DNA from: an uncultured Alsobacter sp.
GTDB taxonomy: Bacteria > Pseudomonadota > Alphaproteobacteria > Rhizobiales > Beijerinckiaceae
Direction: 5' to 3'
DNA length: 64,000 nucleotides
Assembly (NCBI RefSeq): GCF_945952055.1
Contig: NZ_CAMFHB010000022.1
Span: 1 to 64,000 of the forward strand
The notes under the pieces were generated by a model. That model did not search any database and had not been told where the DNA came from. It worked only from the letters and a program-made list of their open reading frames with translations. Position numbers and translations under genes: made by a program. How positions within the stretch are numbered: the stretch's first letter is position 1; each line of letters opens with the position of its first letter. This document shows positions 10,030 to 18,022 of this stretch, one piece after another.

Positions 10030-10459
10030 GCCTAGCCGACAAAGGGGCCGATCTCTCCGCCGTCATGGCCGGGCCGGTGCCCTTCGGCATGCACACTTCT
10101 GATGCGAAATCGGGGGAAGGGCGCTCTCCCTCCCCTGCAGGGGAGGGTGGCAGCCGCGCAGCGGCTGACGGGTGGGGACCGCGGCGAAGAACGAGGCGGT
10201 CAAGTCGGGGCCGGTCCTGTCGTCGTACAAACGCCTGCCGCACCGTCCCCACCCGTCTCGCGCTTCGCGCGATCCACCCTCCCCTGCAGGGGAGGGAAAC
10301 CGCGCTCAGCCAGCGAGAACCAGATGTGTGAATCTCGGAGGGCCGGTGCCCGGGCAGAACGCGGAGAGCGAGCATTCCTTCCCCCGAATCCGGTGCAGAA
10401 CCCGCCCCGGTTGATCCGGCCCGGGTGACAAATCACCTGCTCCGGCGCTATCGGGAGGC
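10030..10459. repeat. Intergenic region with two inverted palindromic repeats
   Basis: This 430-base gap between glpX and recJ has no credible gene. Two copies of a 20-bp perfect palindrome, ccctcccctgcaggggaggg, lie at 10128-10147 and 10278-10297. Their flanking sequences are also inverted ('ggtgggga' / 'tccccacc'), so the pair could form one long stem. It probably contains the glpX terminator and the recJ promoter. Confidence 0.7.
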
Positions 10460-12244
10460 ATGACCCGCTCCTTCCTCGGCGTCGAGCGCTCGCTCACCGG
10501 CCGCCGCTGGCGCGATCGCCTGGACGACGCGGCCCGCGCCAGCGCGCTGACGATGGTCCAGCATCATGGCCTGGACGACGTCGTGGCGCGCGTGCTCGCC
10601 GGCCGTGGCGTCGAGACCGGGCAGGTCGAGGCCTTCCTCGACCCGAAGCTGCGCACGCTCCTGCCCGAGCCCTTCACGCTGGTCGACATGGAGGCCGCCA
10701 CGGGGCGCCTCGCGGACGCCGTCACGCGCGGCGAGACCATCGCCGTCTTCGGCGACTACGACGTCGACGGCGCCTGTTCCTCGGCCCTCCTCGGCGGCTT
10801 CCTCGACGCCTGCGGCACGCCCTGGCACCTGCACATCCCCGATAGGCTGGTGGAGGGCTACGGCCCCAACGTCGAGGCGATCCGCGGTCTTGCCCGCCGC
10901 GGCGCGACGCTGCTGGTCACGGTGGATTGCGGCACCACCAGCCACGAGCCGTTCGCCGAGGCGAAGGCGCTGGGCATGGACGTGGTCGTCCTCGACCACC
11001 ACCAGGCGCCCGAGCAACTTCCGGAGGCGGTCGCCATCGTCAATCCGAACCGGCAGGACGACCTGTCGGGGCTCGGTGCCCTGTGCGCCGCCGGCGTCGT
11101 CTTCGTCGCGCTGGTCGCGCTCAACAGGGAGCTGCGCCGTCGCGGGTTCTGGCAGTCGCGGCCGGCGCCCGACCTGATGGCCGCGCTCGACATCGTGGCG
11201 CTCGCCACGGTGGCCGACGTCGTGCCGCTCACCGGCCTCAACCGGGCCTTCGTGCGCCAGGGGCTCGCCGTGATGCGCCAGCGCGGGCGCCCGGGCCTGC
11301 GCGCCCTCACCGACGTGGCCCGCCTCGATGGGCCGCCGCGCCCCTACGACCTGGGCTTCCTGGTCGGTCCCCGGATCAACGCGGGCGGCCGCATCGGCGA
11401 CGCCGCGCTGGGCGCGAAGCTCCTCCTCACGCCCGACGACGCGGAGGCCGGCCGGATCGCCGTCGACCTGGACCGGCTCAACGGCGAGCGCCAGGTCATC
11501 GAGCAGGCGATGGTGGCCGAGGGCGAGGCCCAGGCGCTGTTGCAGGTCGGCCTCGACGAACAGGCGGGCTCCCTGGTCTGCGTGCGGTCCGACGCGTGGC
11601 ATCCGGGCGTGGTGGGCCTCGTGGCCTCACGCCTGAAGGAGCGCTTCCAGCGCCCGGCGCTGGCGCTGGCGATCGGCGCCGACGGGTTCGCCACGGGCTC
11701 CGCCCGCTCCGTGCCCGGCGTCGACCTGGGCCGCGCCGTCCGCGCCGCCGTGGATGCGGGGCTGGCGGTGAAAGGGGGAGGGCACGCCATGGCGGCCGGC
11801 GTCACCGTGCCCAGTGCCGGGATCCCGGCGCTGCACGCCTTCCTCGAGGAACGGCTCGCGGCGGGCGTGTCCGAATGGCGGGACGACCGGGCGCTCGCCA
11901 TCGACGCGGCGCTCACGGCCGCGGGCGTCAGGCCCGAGCTCATTCACCGGATCGAGGCCGCCGGACCCTTCGGTTCGGGACATCCCGAGCCCACCTTCGT
12001 CCTGCCCGCGCATCAGCTCGTGGAGACCGCCGAGGTCGGCCGCGGGCATCTTCGCCTGAAGCTGCGCTCGCGCGATGGCGCGGCGGTGGACGGCATCGCC
12101 TTCCGCGCCGTCGGCCAGCCGCTGGGCCAGGCGCTCTCCGGCGCGAAGGGCGAGGTCGTGCACGTGGCCGGCCAACTCGGCATCAACCGCTGGAACGGCA
12201 GCGAACGCGCCCAGATCCGCGTGACGGACGTGGCGAAGCCGTGA
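10460..12244 (+). CDS. recJ: Single-stranded-DNA-specific exonuclease RecJ
   Basis: A 594-aa 5'-3' single-strand exonuclease of recombination and mismatch repair. DHH-family motifs are intact: 'FGDYDVDG' with D99, D101 and D103, 'VDCGTT', the DHH triad at 179-181 ('LDHHQAP') and the DHHA1-region 'GGGHAMAAG'. A C-terminal OB-like domain follows. The length is normal. The ATG follows a GGGAGG site. Confidence 0.96.
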   Translation: MTRSFLGVERSLTGRRWRDRLDDAARASALTMVQHHGLDDVVARVLAGRGVETGQVEAFLDPKLRTLLPEPFTLVDMEAATGRLADAVTRGETIAVFGDYDVDGACSSALLGGFLDACGTPWHLHIPDRLVEGYGPNVEAIRGLARRGATLLVTVDCGTTSHEPFAEAKALGMDVVVLDHHQAPEQLPEAVAIVNPNRQDDLSGLGALCAAGVVFVALVALNRELRRRGFWQSRPAPDLMAALDIVALATVADVVPLTGLNRAFVRQGLAVMRQRGRPGLRALTDVARLDGPPRPYDLGFLVGPRINAGGRIGDAALGAKLLLTPDDAEAGRIAVDLDRLNGERQVIEQAMVAEGEAQALLQVGLDEQAGSLVCVRSDAWHPGVVGLVASRLKERFQRPALALAIGADGFATGSARSVPGVDLGRAVRAAVDAGLAVKGGGHAMAAGVTVPSAGIPALHAFLEERLAAGVSEWRDDRALAIDAALTAAGVRPELIHRIEAAGPFGSGHPEPTFVLPAHQLVETAEVGRGHLRLKLRSRDGAAVDGIAFRAVGQPLGQALSGAKGEVVHVAGQLGINRWNGSERAQIRVTDVAKP

Positions 12245-12282
12245 GGGCGTCGAGCTCGTGAATCGTTCAGCGCCTCTCTTCT

Positions 12283-12395
12283 CCTCATCCTGAGCCGGCC
12301 GCAACGCGGCCGAGTCGAAGGACGCAGAGTGGTGAAGTGGCAGCTTTGTGCGTCCTTCGACTCACGGCCCTGCGGGCCGTGGCTCAGGATGAGGA
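12283..12395. repeat. Long inverted intergenic repeat, second two-arm copy
   Basis: Matches the repeat at 39-148: 'catcctgagccggccg', core, 'gagtcgaaggacgca', then the reverse complement arm ending 'ctcaggatgagg'. It lies between the convergent recJ and DMT transporter genes and may terminate both. Confidence 0.8.
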
Positions 12396-12423
12396 GATTG
12401 AGGAAACCAAGCGAGGTCCGCGC

Positions 12424-13314
12424 TCAAGCGCCTGGGCGCCGCGCCAGCGTCTGCTCGCGCATGAAGATGTAGAGGCCCGCCCCGACGATGATCGCGGAGC
12501 CCACGTAGAGGCCCGTTTCCGGCACGTCGCCGAAGACCAGCCAGCCGAACAGCACGGCCCAGACGATCTGCGTGTACTGGTAGGGGACGACCACGGCGGC
12601 CGGCGCGAGCTTCAGCGACCTGTTGACGCACATGTGCCCGCCGAGCGCCACGACGCCGAGCAGGGCGAGCAGGACGAGGTCGCCCGGACCGGGCGTCACC
12701 CAGGACCAGGGAGCCGTGACGGCGCCCATCCCCATCGCCCCCACCGTCGTCCAGGTGACGAGCGTGATGTCGTCGCAGCCGCGCACCTTGCGGGTGATGA
12801 TCATCAGCAGGGCGAAGAAGAAGCTGCCGCCGAGCGCCACGAGCGCCGGCAGTCCCAGCGCCGCCGACGTGGGCCGCATGGCGACGACGACGCCGACGAA
12901 CCCCACCAGCACGGCCGTCCAGCGGCGCCAACCGATGATTTCGCCCAGCAGCGGGCCGGCGAGCGCCGTCACCCAGATCGGCCCCGCCAGGTAGAACGTC
13001 ACCACGTCGGCGAGCGGCAGGTAGGCCACGGCCCAGTAGAAGCACGACACTTCCAGCGTCGCGAACAGCACGCGCAGGAGGTGGTATCCGGGCTGCGCCG
13101 GCATGGCCACGTGCCGCCACCCGGCGCGCTGGATCAGCGGCGCCAGGACGATCAGCGCGGCGATGCTGCGGATCAGCAGCACCTGGCCCACGCCATAGGT
13201 GGTCACCAGCCACTTGCCGATCAGGTCGTTGAGGACGAACAGCAGGATGCCCAGAAGCATCAGGCCAATGCCGGGCAGCGGCGAAGCTTGGGGCCGATCC
13301 TCGGCGGTGGACAT
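12424..13314 (-). CDS. DMT-superfamily transporter with two EamA domains
   Basis: A 296-aa integral membrane protein with about ten hydrophobic segments arranged as two EamA repeats (about 14-140 and 155-285). A cluster of acidic and basic residues between helices is typical of drug/metabolite exporters. The substrate is unknown. The start is the ATG at 13314. It faces tRNA-Glu and the island on its upstream side. Confidence 0.88.
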   Translation of the reverse strand: MSTAEDRPQASPLPGIGLMLLGILLFVLNDLIGKWLVTTYGVGQVLLIRSIAALIVLAPLIQRAGWRHVAMPAQPGYHLLRVLFATLEVSCFYWAVAYLPLADVVTFYLAGPIWVTALAGPLLGEIIGWRRWTAVLVGFVGVVVAMRPTSAALGLPALVALGGSFFFALLMIITRKVRGCDDITLVTWTTVGAMGMGAVTAPWSWVTPGPGDLVLLALLGVVALGGHMCVNRSLKLAPAAVVVPYQYTQIVWAVLFGWLVFGDVPETGLYVGSAIIVGAGLYIFMREQTLARRPGA

Positions 13315-13481
13315 GGGCGGCGGGCTCGGCAGGCTGAGTGGGCGAACGGGAGGCGTCTTGTAGAGCCTTTGGGCCCGACATGCGAGGCCCCGCGGGCGGC
13401 CGTGGATGCCCGCACCATCGGGCTTGTCCGACGCCGCGAAGCCCCGTATAAGCCGCTCACTCCGGCGCTGACGCGCCCGAA

Positions 13482-13556
13482 GCGGTCTTCGTCTATCGGT
13501 TAGGACGGCTGCCTTTCACGCAGCAAAGACGGGTTCGACTCCCGTAGACCGCGCCA
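13482..13556 (+). tRNA. tRNA-Glu(UUC)
   Basis: The acceptor stem GCGGTCT pairs with AGACCGC. The anticodon stem GCTGC/GCAGC encloses CTTTCAC, so the anticodon is TTC. The T loop is GTTCGAC, and the gene-encoded CCA ends at 13556. Its last 18 bases are duplicated at 17792-17809, marking it as the target of the island. Confidence 0.95.
13539..13556 (+). repeat. attL of the tRNA-Glu island
   Basis: This is the 18-bp 3' end of tRNA-Glu, including CCA, identical to 17792-17809. The next base differs (a versus c). Confidence 0.85.
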
Positions 13557-13645
13557 ATCTCAAAAACTTAACGATTTCAAGCGCTTAGTGATCTGCAACG
13601 GGCCGAATAGGCACACCTTTAGGCACAGTTTTCAGGCGCAGCCCT

Positions 13646-13873
13646 TCAGCCTCTTCGAGCCGATTCTCGGTCGAGAAAGGCCGGGAACTGCCACGAAGTC
13701 AGGTCCGTCACGTCGGCCGAGCCACCCTTCCGGCCGAACATGATCGCCTTGATCTGCAACCGCGTTGCCCCGGCAGGAACGGTGCCCAGACGCAGCCGGT
13801 GGCTCAGCCGCAGCGGATGCCCTTTCTGCTTCCGGCGCCTGTAGGTCCCCTTGATCGGATTGCGGCGCTTCAC
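13646..13873 (-). CDS. Short basic hypothetical protein of the island
   Basis: A 75-aa basic protein with many Arg and Lys residues in the first 35 ('RRNPIKGTYRRRKQKG'). No family is recognised. Its start overlaps the stop of the next upstream ORF by 4 nt (ATGA), which argues for a real translationally coupled pair. Confidence 0.55.
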   Translation of the reverse strand: MKRRNPIKGTYRRRKQKGHPLRLSHRLRLGTVPAGATRLQIKAIMFGRKGGSADVTDLTSWQFPAFLDRESARRG

Positions 13874-14079
13874 AGCTTCTCGGTCCCATCGTCCCGGAGG
13901 TCGTCATAGACCTCCTTGTAGACCCCGTCGATCTCGGCCAGCGCCACGCCTCGGGCCAGCAGGTTTACGCCAGCTTGCGCCTGATCGAAGTTGTAGATCG
14001 AGACGAACGCTGCCCACGCCATGGCCGGCGTCATCTGCCCTGACCGTTCGCCCTCGATGAGGAGGTCGATGCTTGGCAC
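13870..14079 (-). CDS. Small hypothetical protein of the island
   Basis: A 69-aa acidic protein ('LLIEGERSGQMTP', 'KEVYDDLRDDGTEKL') with amphipathic helices. The start is uncertain: GTG at 14079 or 14082, or ATG at 14034. None has a strong ribosome site. It is coupled by a 4-nt overlap to the basic 75-aa gene; an antitoxin-like or partner role is possible but only inferred. Confidence 0.45.
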   Translation of the reverse strand: MPSIDLLIEGERSGQMTPAMAWAAFVSIYNFDQAQAGVNLLARGVALAEIDGVYKEVYDDLRDDGTEKL

Positions 14080-14121
14080 CACCGTGCGAGAAAGTGAAAC
14101 GTGAGCAGAAAGGCCGTCCCA

Positions 14122-14667
14122 ATGACCAAGTTCATCGCGTACCTGAGAGTCTCGACGCAGTCGCAGGGTCGGTCGGGCCTCGGCCTCGAAGCTCAGCGGG
14201 AGATCGTCGAAGCCCACGCTCGTCAGCACGGTGGTGAGATCGTCGCCGAATACGTCGAGGTCGAGAGTGGCCGCAAGGACGACCGCCCACAATACGCAGC
14301 CGCTCTGAAAGCCTGCCGCAAGGCCAAGGCGACCCTGCTCATCGCCAAGCTCGACAGACTCTCGCGTCGCGTGTCGTTCGTGGCCAACCTCATGGAGTCG
14401 AAGGTCAACTTCGTGGCCTGCGATCAGCCCCACGCTACGCCCTTCACCATCCACATCCTCGCTGCCATGGCCGAGTTCGAAGCTGCCCAGATCAGCAGCC
14501 GCACGAAGGCGGCTCTCAAGGCCAAGAAGGCCCGTGGGGAGCGTGTCGGTGGCGACATGACCAACGTGACGCCCAAGGGTCTGGAAGCCCGTCAGGAGAG
14601 TCGAATAGCAGACAAAGCTCGTCGAGCTTCTGCTGGTCTTCATGACTCATCCGAATGGCCTTGTTGA
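14122..14667 (+). pseudogene. Serine recombinase, probably 3'-truncated
   Basis: The resolvase/invertase catalytic domain is intact, with the nucleophile S11 in 'YLRVST', the 'AQREIV' helix, and 'AKLDRLSRR' and 'AAMAEFEAAQIS' motifs. Homology-like sequence stops near 14580. After that the frame reads through the antisense of a different ORF, so the usual C-terminal DNA-binding part ('GRPR' plus helix-turn-helix) is missing. It would catalyse site-specific recombination if complete. The other reading is a short functional variant. Confidence 0.7.
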
Positions 14668-14797
14668 AGCGCGGAGCGATCACGTGTCGGTTGTAGACCG
14701 TGGTGGGATTGCGCCCATAGACCTGCGGCCAATCAGGACCGAGGACCTCGGTGCACTTCTTGGCATGGTATCGGTCTTGGGGTCTGGTCCTCATCAT
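14516..14797 (-). CDS. Small hypothetical protein, chimeric 3' end
   Basis: A 93-aa ORF. The first about 73 residues ('RYHAKKCTEVLGPDW', 'MSHEDQQKLDELCLL') look like a real small protein. The last 20 are antisense to the recombinase. The junction near 14580 suggests a deletion fused two genes tail to tail. No family recognised. Confidence 0.4.
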   Translation of the reverse strand: MMRTRPQDRYHAKKCTEVLGPDWPQVYGRNPTTVYNRHVIAPRFNKAIRMSHEDQQKLDELCLLFDSPDGLPDPWASRWSCRHRHAPHGPSWP

Positions 14798-14907
14798 CCC
14801 ACTGCTATTTATCTGGCCAGATAGCCCCGGCAGCTTGTCCCGACGACCCTGTAGCGAACGAACCTACAGCCGTGCCAGAATTGGGTTGGGCTAAGGGGGA
14901 GTTTTCG

Positions 14908-15867
14908 ATGAACCCACTCAAGGTGTTTTGGAAAGAATTTAGGAGTTCTCGGTCGACACTTGTGCCGAGTATGGGAATAGCTTTTGGCGTGGGGATAATA
15001 GCAGCCGCTCTAGACCCATCTTTGGAGCGGATAAGGTCCGTATTGTTAATGCTAGGGGTGTCGGCGATATTGATATCGCTGATGAAATACGCAGCGGATT
15101 ACCTAAGAAATCTTGATGCTTTGCGTGCGTATCATACGTTGACAAAATACAACGCTGAAAGGGCAGAAGTTATCATACAAAATCTCGGCAAAACGGCGAC
15201 TGAGCGGGCGACATTGGAATCCGCTTTGAGCAGGTTGGCTGAGGAAAACGGACACGATCAAAAGGTAGGAGAGCCGATAAAGTACCTTCAATCGGATCTT
15301 CAAGACAGGCTTCGTGGCGAAATAAGCGCACTTGAGAAGAGAGCCAATTTGAACCTGTTGATCGGTCTATTCATAAGTTTATTTGGATTGGCCGCGTTAT
15401 TCTGGTTTGTAACGCAGACGATCATCGAAACAGAGCCAAACACGCCGTGGGTCCAAACAGCCATACGATTTGCGATGCGATTCTCATTCGTTCTATTCTT
15501 GCAGGTATTTGCGTATTTTTTCCTCAGATTATACAGGTACAGCTTGTTTGAGTTAAAATACTTTCACAATGAGCTTACGAACATACAAATGGCTATTCTT
15601 GCGTTTGAGGCTGCGAGGGAAAGTCGAGATAAGTCGCTATTGGCATCCTTGGCAAAGACGATGGTCAAGACCGAGCGGAATTTCGTCATCAAAAAGGGCG
15701 AGCAGACAGTGCGCCACGAGAGTGACGATGCTGAGCGGGACTATGACAGAGGCGTATTGGACGCCATGACCAGCATCTACGGGCGCCCCTCTGGGCGCGG
15801 CGACCATGAACATCAGGATGATCCGCCGCCGCGCAGGCGGCCGAAAGCTCCGCCGAAAGGCAAGTAA
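14908..15867 (+). CDS. Four-helix membrane protein with central coiled coil
   Basis: A 319-aa protein not recognised by family. Predicted membrane segments lie at about 18-35, 44-62, 147-172 and 191-210. Residues 63-146 between the pairs are a charged helical, probably coiled-coil segment facing one side. The C-terminus (295-319) is Pro/Arg/Lys-rich. The gene is markedly AT-richer than the chromosome and uses A/T third positions until about 15700, a sign of transfer. A GGGGGAG site selects the ATG at 14908. Its place in an island suggests a cargo function such as defence, but the sequence does not show it. Confidence 0.75.
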   Translation: MNPLKVFWKEFRSSRSTLVPSMGIAFGVGIIAAALDPSLERIRSVLLMLGVSAILISLMKYAADYLRNLDALRAYHTLTKYNAERAEVIIQNLGKTATERATLESALSRLAEENGHDQKVGEPIKYLQSDLQDRLRGEISALEKRANLNLLIGLFISLFGLAALFWFVTQTIIETEPNTPWVQTAIRFAMRFSFVLFLQVFAYFFLRLYRYSLFELKYFHNELTNIQMAILAFEAARESRDKSLLASLAKTMVKTERNFVIKKGEQTVRHESDDAERDYDRGVLDAMTSIYGRPSGRGDHEHQDDPPPRRRPKAPPKGK

Positions 15868-15879
15868 CTGGTATTGGGG

Positions 15880-16350
15880 GTGGCCTTGAACTTGCTCGTT
15901 CGCGTCGTCGCGCTGTTGTGGACGTGCTGCGCTGCGCATCCAGCGTTGGCCTCGGACTGGATTTTTGAGGAGACCAAGGACCGGCTCACTGACGCGGTGA
16001 AGCGTTCCTCAACACTTGGCGGGGGCTCGGCCGACGAACAATAGTCATCCTCGCAGCCGTCCACTGTGAGCGAGGCAAGAAGATCACCTTCCTGTTCTAC
16101 ACGAGGGGCTTTTTTCGCACCGGCTGGACACCCATAACGTACCGAATCGATCAGGACAAGGCCGAGACCCGCAAGTTCCTGACTCTGGTCAAGAGGGCCT
16201 TCTACGAGCGTCCTGAACCGTTCTTGGAGTGGCCAAGGCCCAGAGCCTTCTCGTTCGGATCAGGTACGCTGACCTCAAGCAGGTCGAGTACTCCAGAAGT
16301 TGCAGGCAGCGCTCTCGCAGAAGTCGACCTCGATCCTGACCTCGGCCCGT
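15880..16350 (+). pseudogene. Frameshifted small secreted protein gene
   Basis: A GTG at 15880 opens a 54-codon frame with a signal peptide-like start (MALNLLVRVVALLWTCCAAH) and then 'ASDWIFEETKDRLTD', stopped by TAG at 16042-16044. The overlapping frame from 16041 continues with 'LAAVHCERGKKITFLFY' and 'GWTPITYRIDQDK'. The combined order (W-x-F-x-E...D-x-L-T-D, then C-E-R-G, then Y-R-I-D) resembles one secreted protein of about 130 aa split by a frameshift. Later codons degenerate until about 16350. Confidence 0.5.
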
Positions 16351-16507
16351 AAGCAGCGGCTGCCGCAACGAGGGCGCCTTCCAATACGTGCTCGCACTGC
16401 GCTCAGCCGGCTGTGACGCGAACGAGGCCCGCAGCCTCGTTGCCCAGACCATTCGCAACAAAAAGGGGCTCGCTGATGCGAAACGGGCCATCAAGAAATT
16501 GATGTGA
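16349..16507 (+). other. Short ORF remnant
   Basis: A 52-codon open stretch ends at TGA 16505-16507 and includes 'EGAFQYVLALRSAGCDANEA' and 'NKKGLADAKRAIKKLM'. It reads like a genuine protein C-terminus, but no start codon with a ribosome site is visible. Probably a remnant of a degraded gene. Confidence 0.35.
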
Positions 16508-16597
16508 GGCTGTCGGCGCAGGTCTTGTACTCTAACTGTGTGCCCACAGCGCACTGCAAGATGGGGAGCACGGCTCGATGAAGCATAGCGGCCGATC

Positions 16598-17161
16598 TCA
16601 TGAAAGATTTGCGGCTCTCTTATAGCGTTCGCGTACGTCTTCTGGGATTTGAAGCAAAGCGGAGTCTCGAACATCGGGCTGCAGCTTCCGCAGGATCAAT
16701 AGCTCCGCCGCCCTATGCTCACTTGGACTTGAGGAAAATCTTTGAAGCCGATGCCACCTGCGTACCGCCCAACGGCCGGCAGCCATCACCATAAAGCCTG
16801 CGGGAACGGTAACGAACAGTGCCACAGTCCGTACGAGCTTGGCATACTCAAACGGAAGCACGTACTCGCGAATGGGCGCATTCTCGTAGTAACCAATTGA
16901 ACCGACAATGATCAGGAGTGTGATGCCCCAGATCAATATTAGGATAGCAACATCAAGGTACCTGTAAATTAGGGTTCCGCTCACAAGGCTACGAACATCC
17001 TCGTTGAACTCCTTGATTCGAAATTTTGCGATTGTCTTCCGATAAGGCCCGCTAATTTGCGGCCAGTACCGAACAATCCGCTCAGCCGCGAAGCTCAGAA
17101 CTGCTCCGCCCACCATCTGCGCGATGGGGTCCTTGAAGAATTCTCGAACAGCTTCCCACAT
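16598..17161 (-). CDS. Membrane protein of the island, function unknown
   Basis: A 187-aa protein with two strong hydrophobic segments at about 68-90 ('YLDVAILILIWGITLLIIVG') and 108-130. The N-terminus is amphipathic and the C-terminal tail of about 50 residues is charged and helical. AT-richer than the chromosome. No family recognised. Confidence 0.65.
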   Translation of the reverse strand: MWEAVREFFKDPIAQMVGGAVLSFAAERIVRYWPQISGPYRKTIAKFRIKEFNEDVRSLVSGTLIYRYLDVAILILIWGITLLIIVGSIGYYENAPIREYVLPFEYAKLVRTVALFVTVPAGFMVMAAGRWAVRRWHRLQRFSSSPSEHRAAELLILRKLQPDVRDSALLQIPEDVRERYKRAANLS

Positions 17162-17237
17162 CCGACACCCCCAATGTGCTGGATGAGAGCGGAGGGTGGT
17201 CGAGAGTCAAGGCTTACGGCATACGACACACGCTTAT

Positions 17238-17702
17238 TCACCTGACGAACAGCCCAACAACCAGCAGCACGATAATCGCCCACAGCGGCCAGCGCAGCCA
17301 TGAGACGGCGCCCGCCAGCATCTTGGCGTGATCGGCCGGGCTGAGGACGGGCACAGGGGTAGGGGAGGGAGGTTGGACTTCGGGAGCCTTCCGGGGCTCG
17401 TCCTCTTCCTCGTCTCCGGTGATCGGGACGCTGGCCGTGGACTGGTTGCGCAAGGTGATCTCGATTTCACCGATCTCACCAAGCCCCGGCGGCTGGCTCT
17501 CCATGCCTTCGGGCATCTCAACTTTGTGGTCCTTGGCGTTGACCAGCACCTTGACGATGTTGGTCCGGATCGAAGGCGACCAATGCGAATAGAAGCCTGA
17601 CACCCGCCCCAGCCGCACGATCCCGGCCACGGGTCTGCCGTTGGTGATCGTGGCCTTCAGGGTGTCGAACTTCTCGGGCGCCATGCCCACTTCGAGGCCC
17701 AT
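17238..17702 (-). CDS. Tail-anchored membrane protein of the island
   Basis: A 154-aa protein with a soluble beta-rich domain to about residue 90, an acidic and Pro-rich linker ('GDEEEDEPRKAPE') and one C-terminal membrane segment ('WPLWAIIVLLVVGLFV'). The frame is open upstream to a GTG at 17810 inside attR. The ATG at 17702 is preferred because codons upstream of it lie in the tRNA-derived repeat. No family recognised. Confidence 0.55.
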   Translation of the reverse strand: MGLEVGMAPEKFDTLKATITNGRPVAGIVRLGRVSGFYSHWSPSIRTNIVKVLVNAKDHKVEMPEGMESQPPGLGEIGEIEITLRNQSTASVPITGDEEEDEPRKAPEVQPPSPTPVPVLSPADHAKMLAGAVSWLRWPLWAIIVLLVVGLFVR

Positions 17703-17791
17703 GCAATCGTTGGTGGTCTCGGTCTCGAAGTAGGCACACAAGGAACGTTGAAAATTAAGGAGAAAGCGTCTGTTTTGGGGGTAGGGTTGCC

Positions 17792-17809
17792 CTCCCGTAG
17801 ACCGCGCCA
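17792..17809 (+). repeat. attR of the tRNA-Glu island
   Basis: CTCCCGTAGACCGCGCCA is identical to the tRNA-Glu 3' end at 13539-13556. No other tRNA sequence precedes it, so this is the target-site duplicate. Confidence 0.85.
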
Positions 17810-18022
17810 CTCTCCCAACGCTCCATGTCCCGTGCCGCCGCGGCGCTCCGCCGCCGCAAAGCAGTGCTCGTCATCGCCAGACACATTCAGGATAGCGCAC
17901 GTTTTCCTTGAGCGTTACAATTTCCGGGAAAGGTTAAGGCCCATTCACGGATTTTTCCGTCCAAATGAACCGGGGCATTAAATCGTTCAACTTTAACGTG
18001 TCGACATTCGAGGAGTTGGTCC

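Larger units (their letters stand above)
13539..17809. mobile_element. 4.3 kb genomic island in tRNA-Glu
   Basis: An exact 18-bp direct repeat, CTCCCGTAGACCGCGCCA, at 13539-13556 (the tRNA 3' end) and 17792-17809 brackets the element, as expected for attL and attR. Inside are a serine recombinase fragment, short ORFs, a low-GC membrane protein gene, a frameshifted gene and two further membrane protein genes. No tyrosine integrase, the usual agent of tRNA-end integration, is present. It may be a decayed element or one mobilised in trans. Confidence 0.85.

Noticed and set aside
13482-13556. tRNA-Glu as disrupted by the island
   Set aside because: The tRNA is complete through CCA at 13556. The island inserted at its 3' end and left the gene functional.
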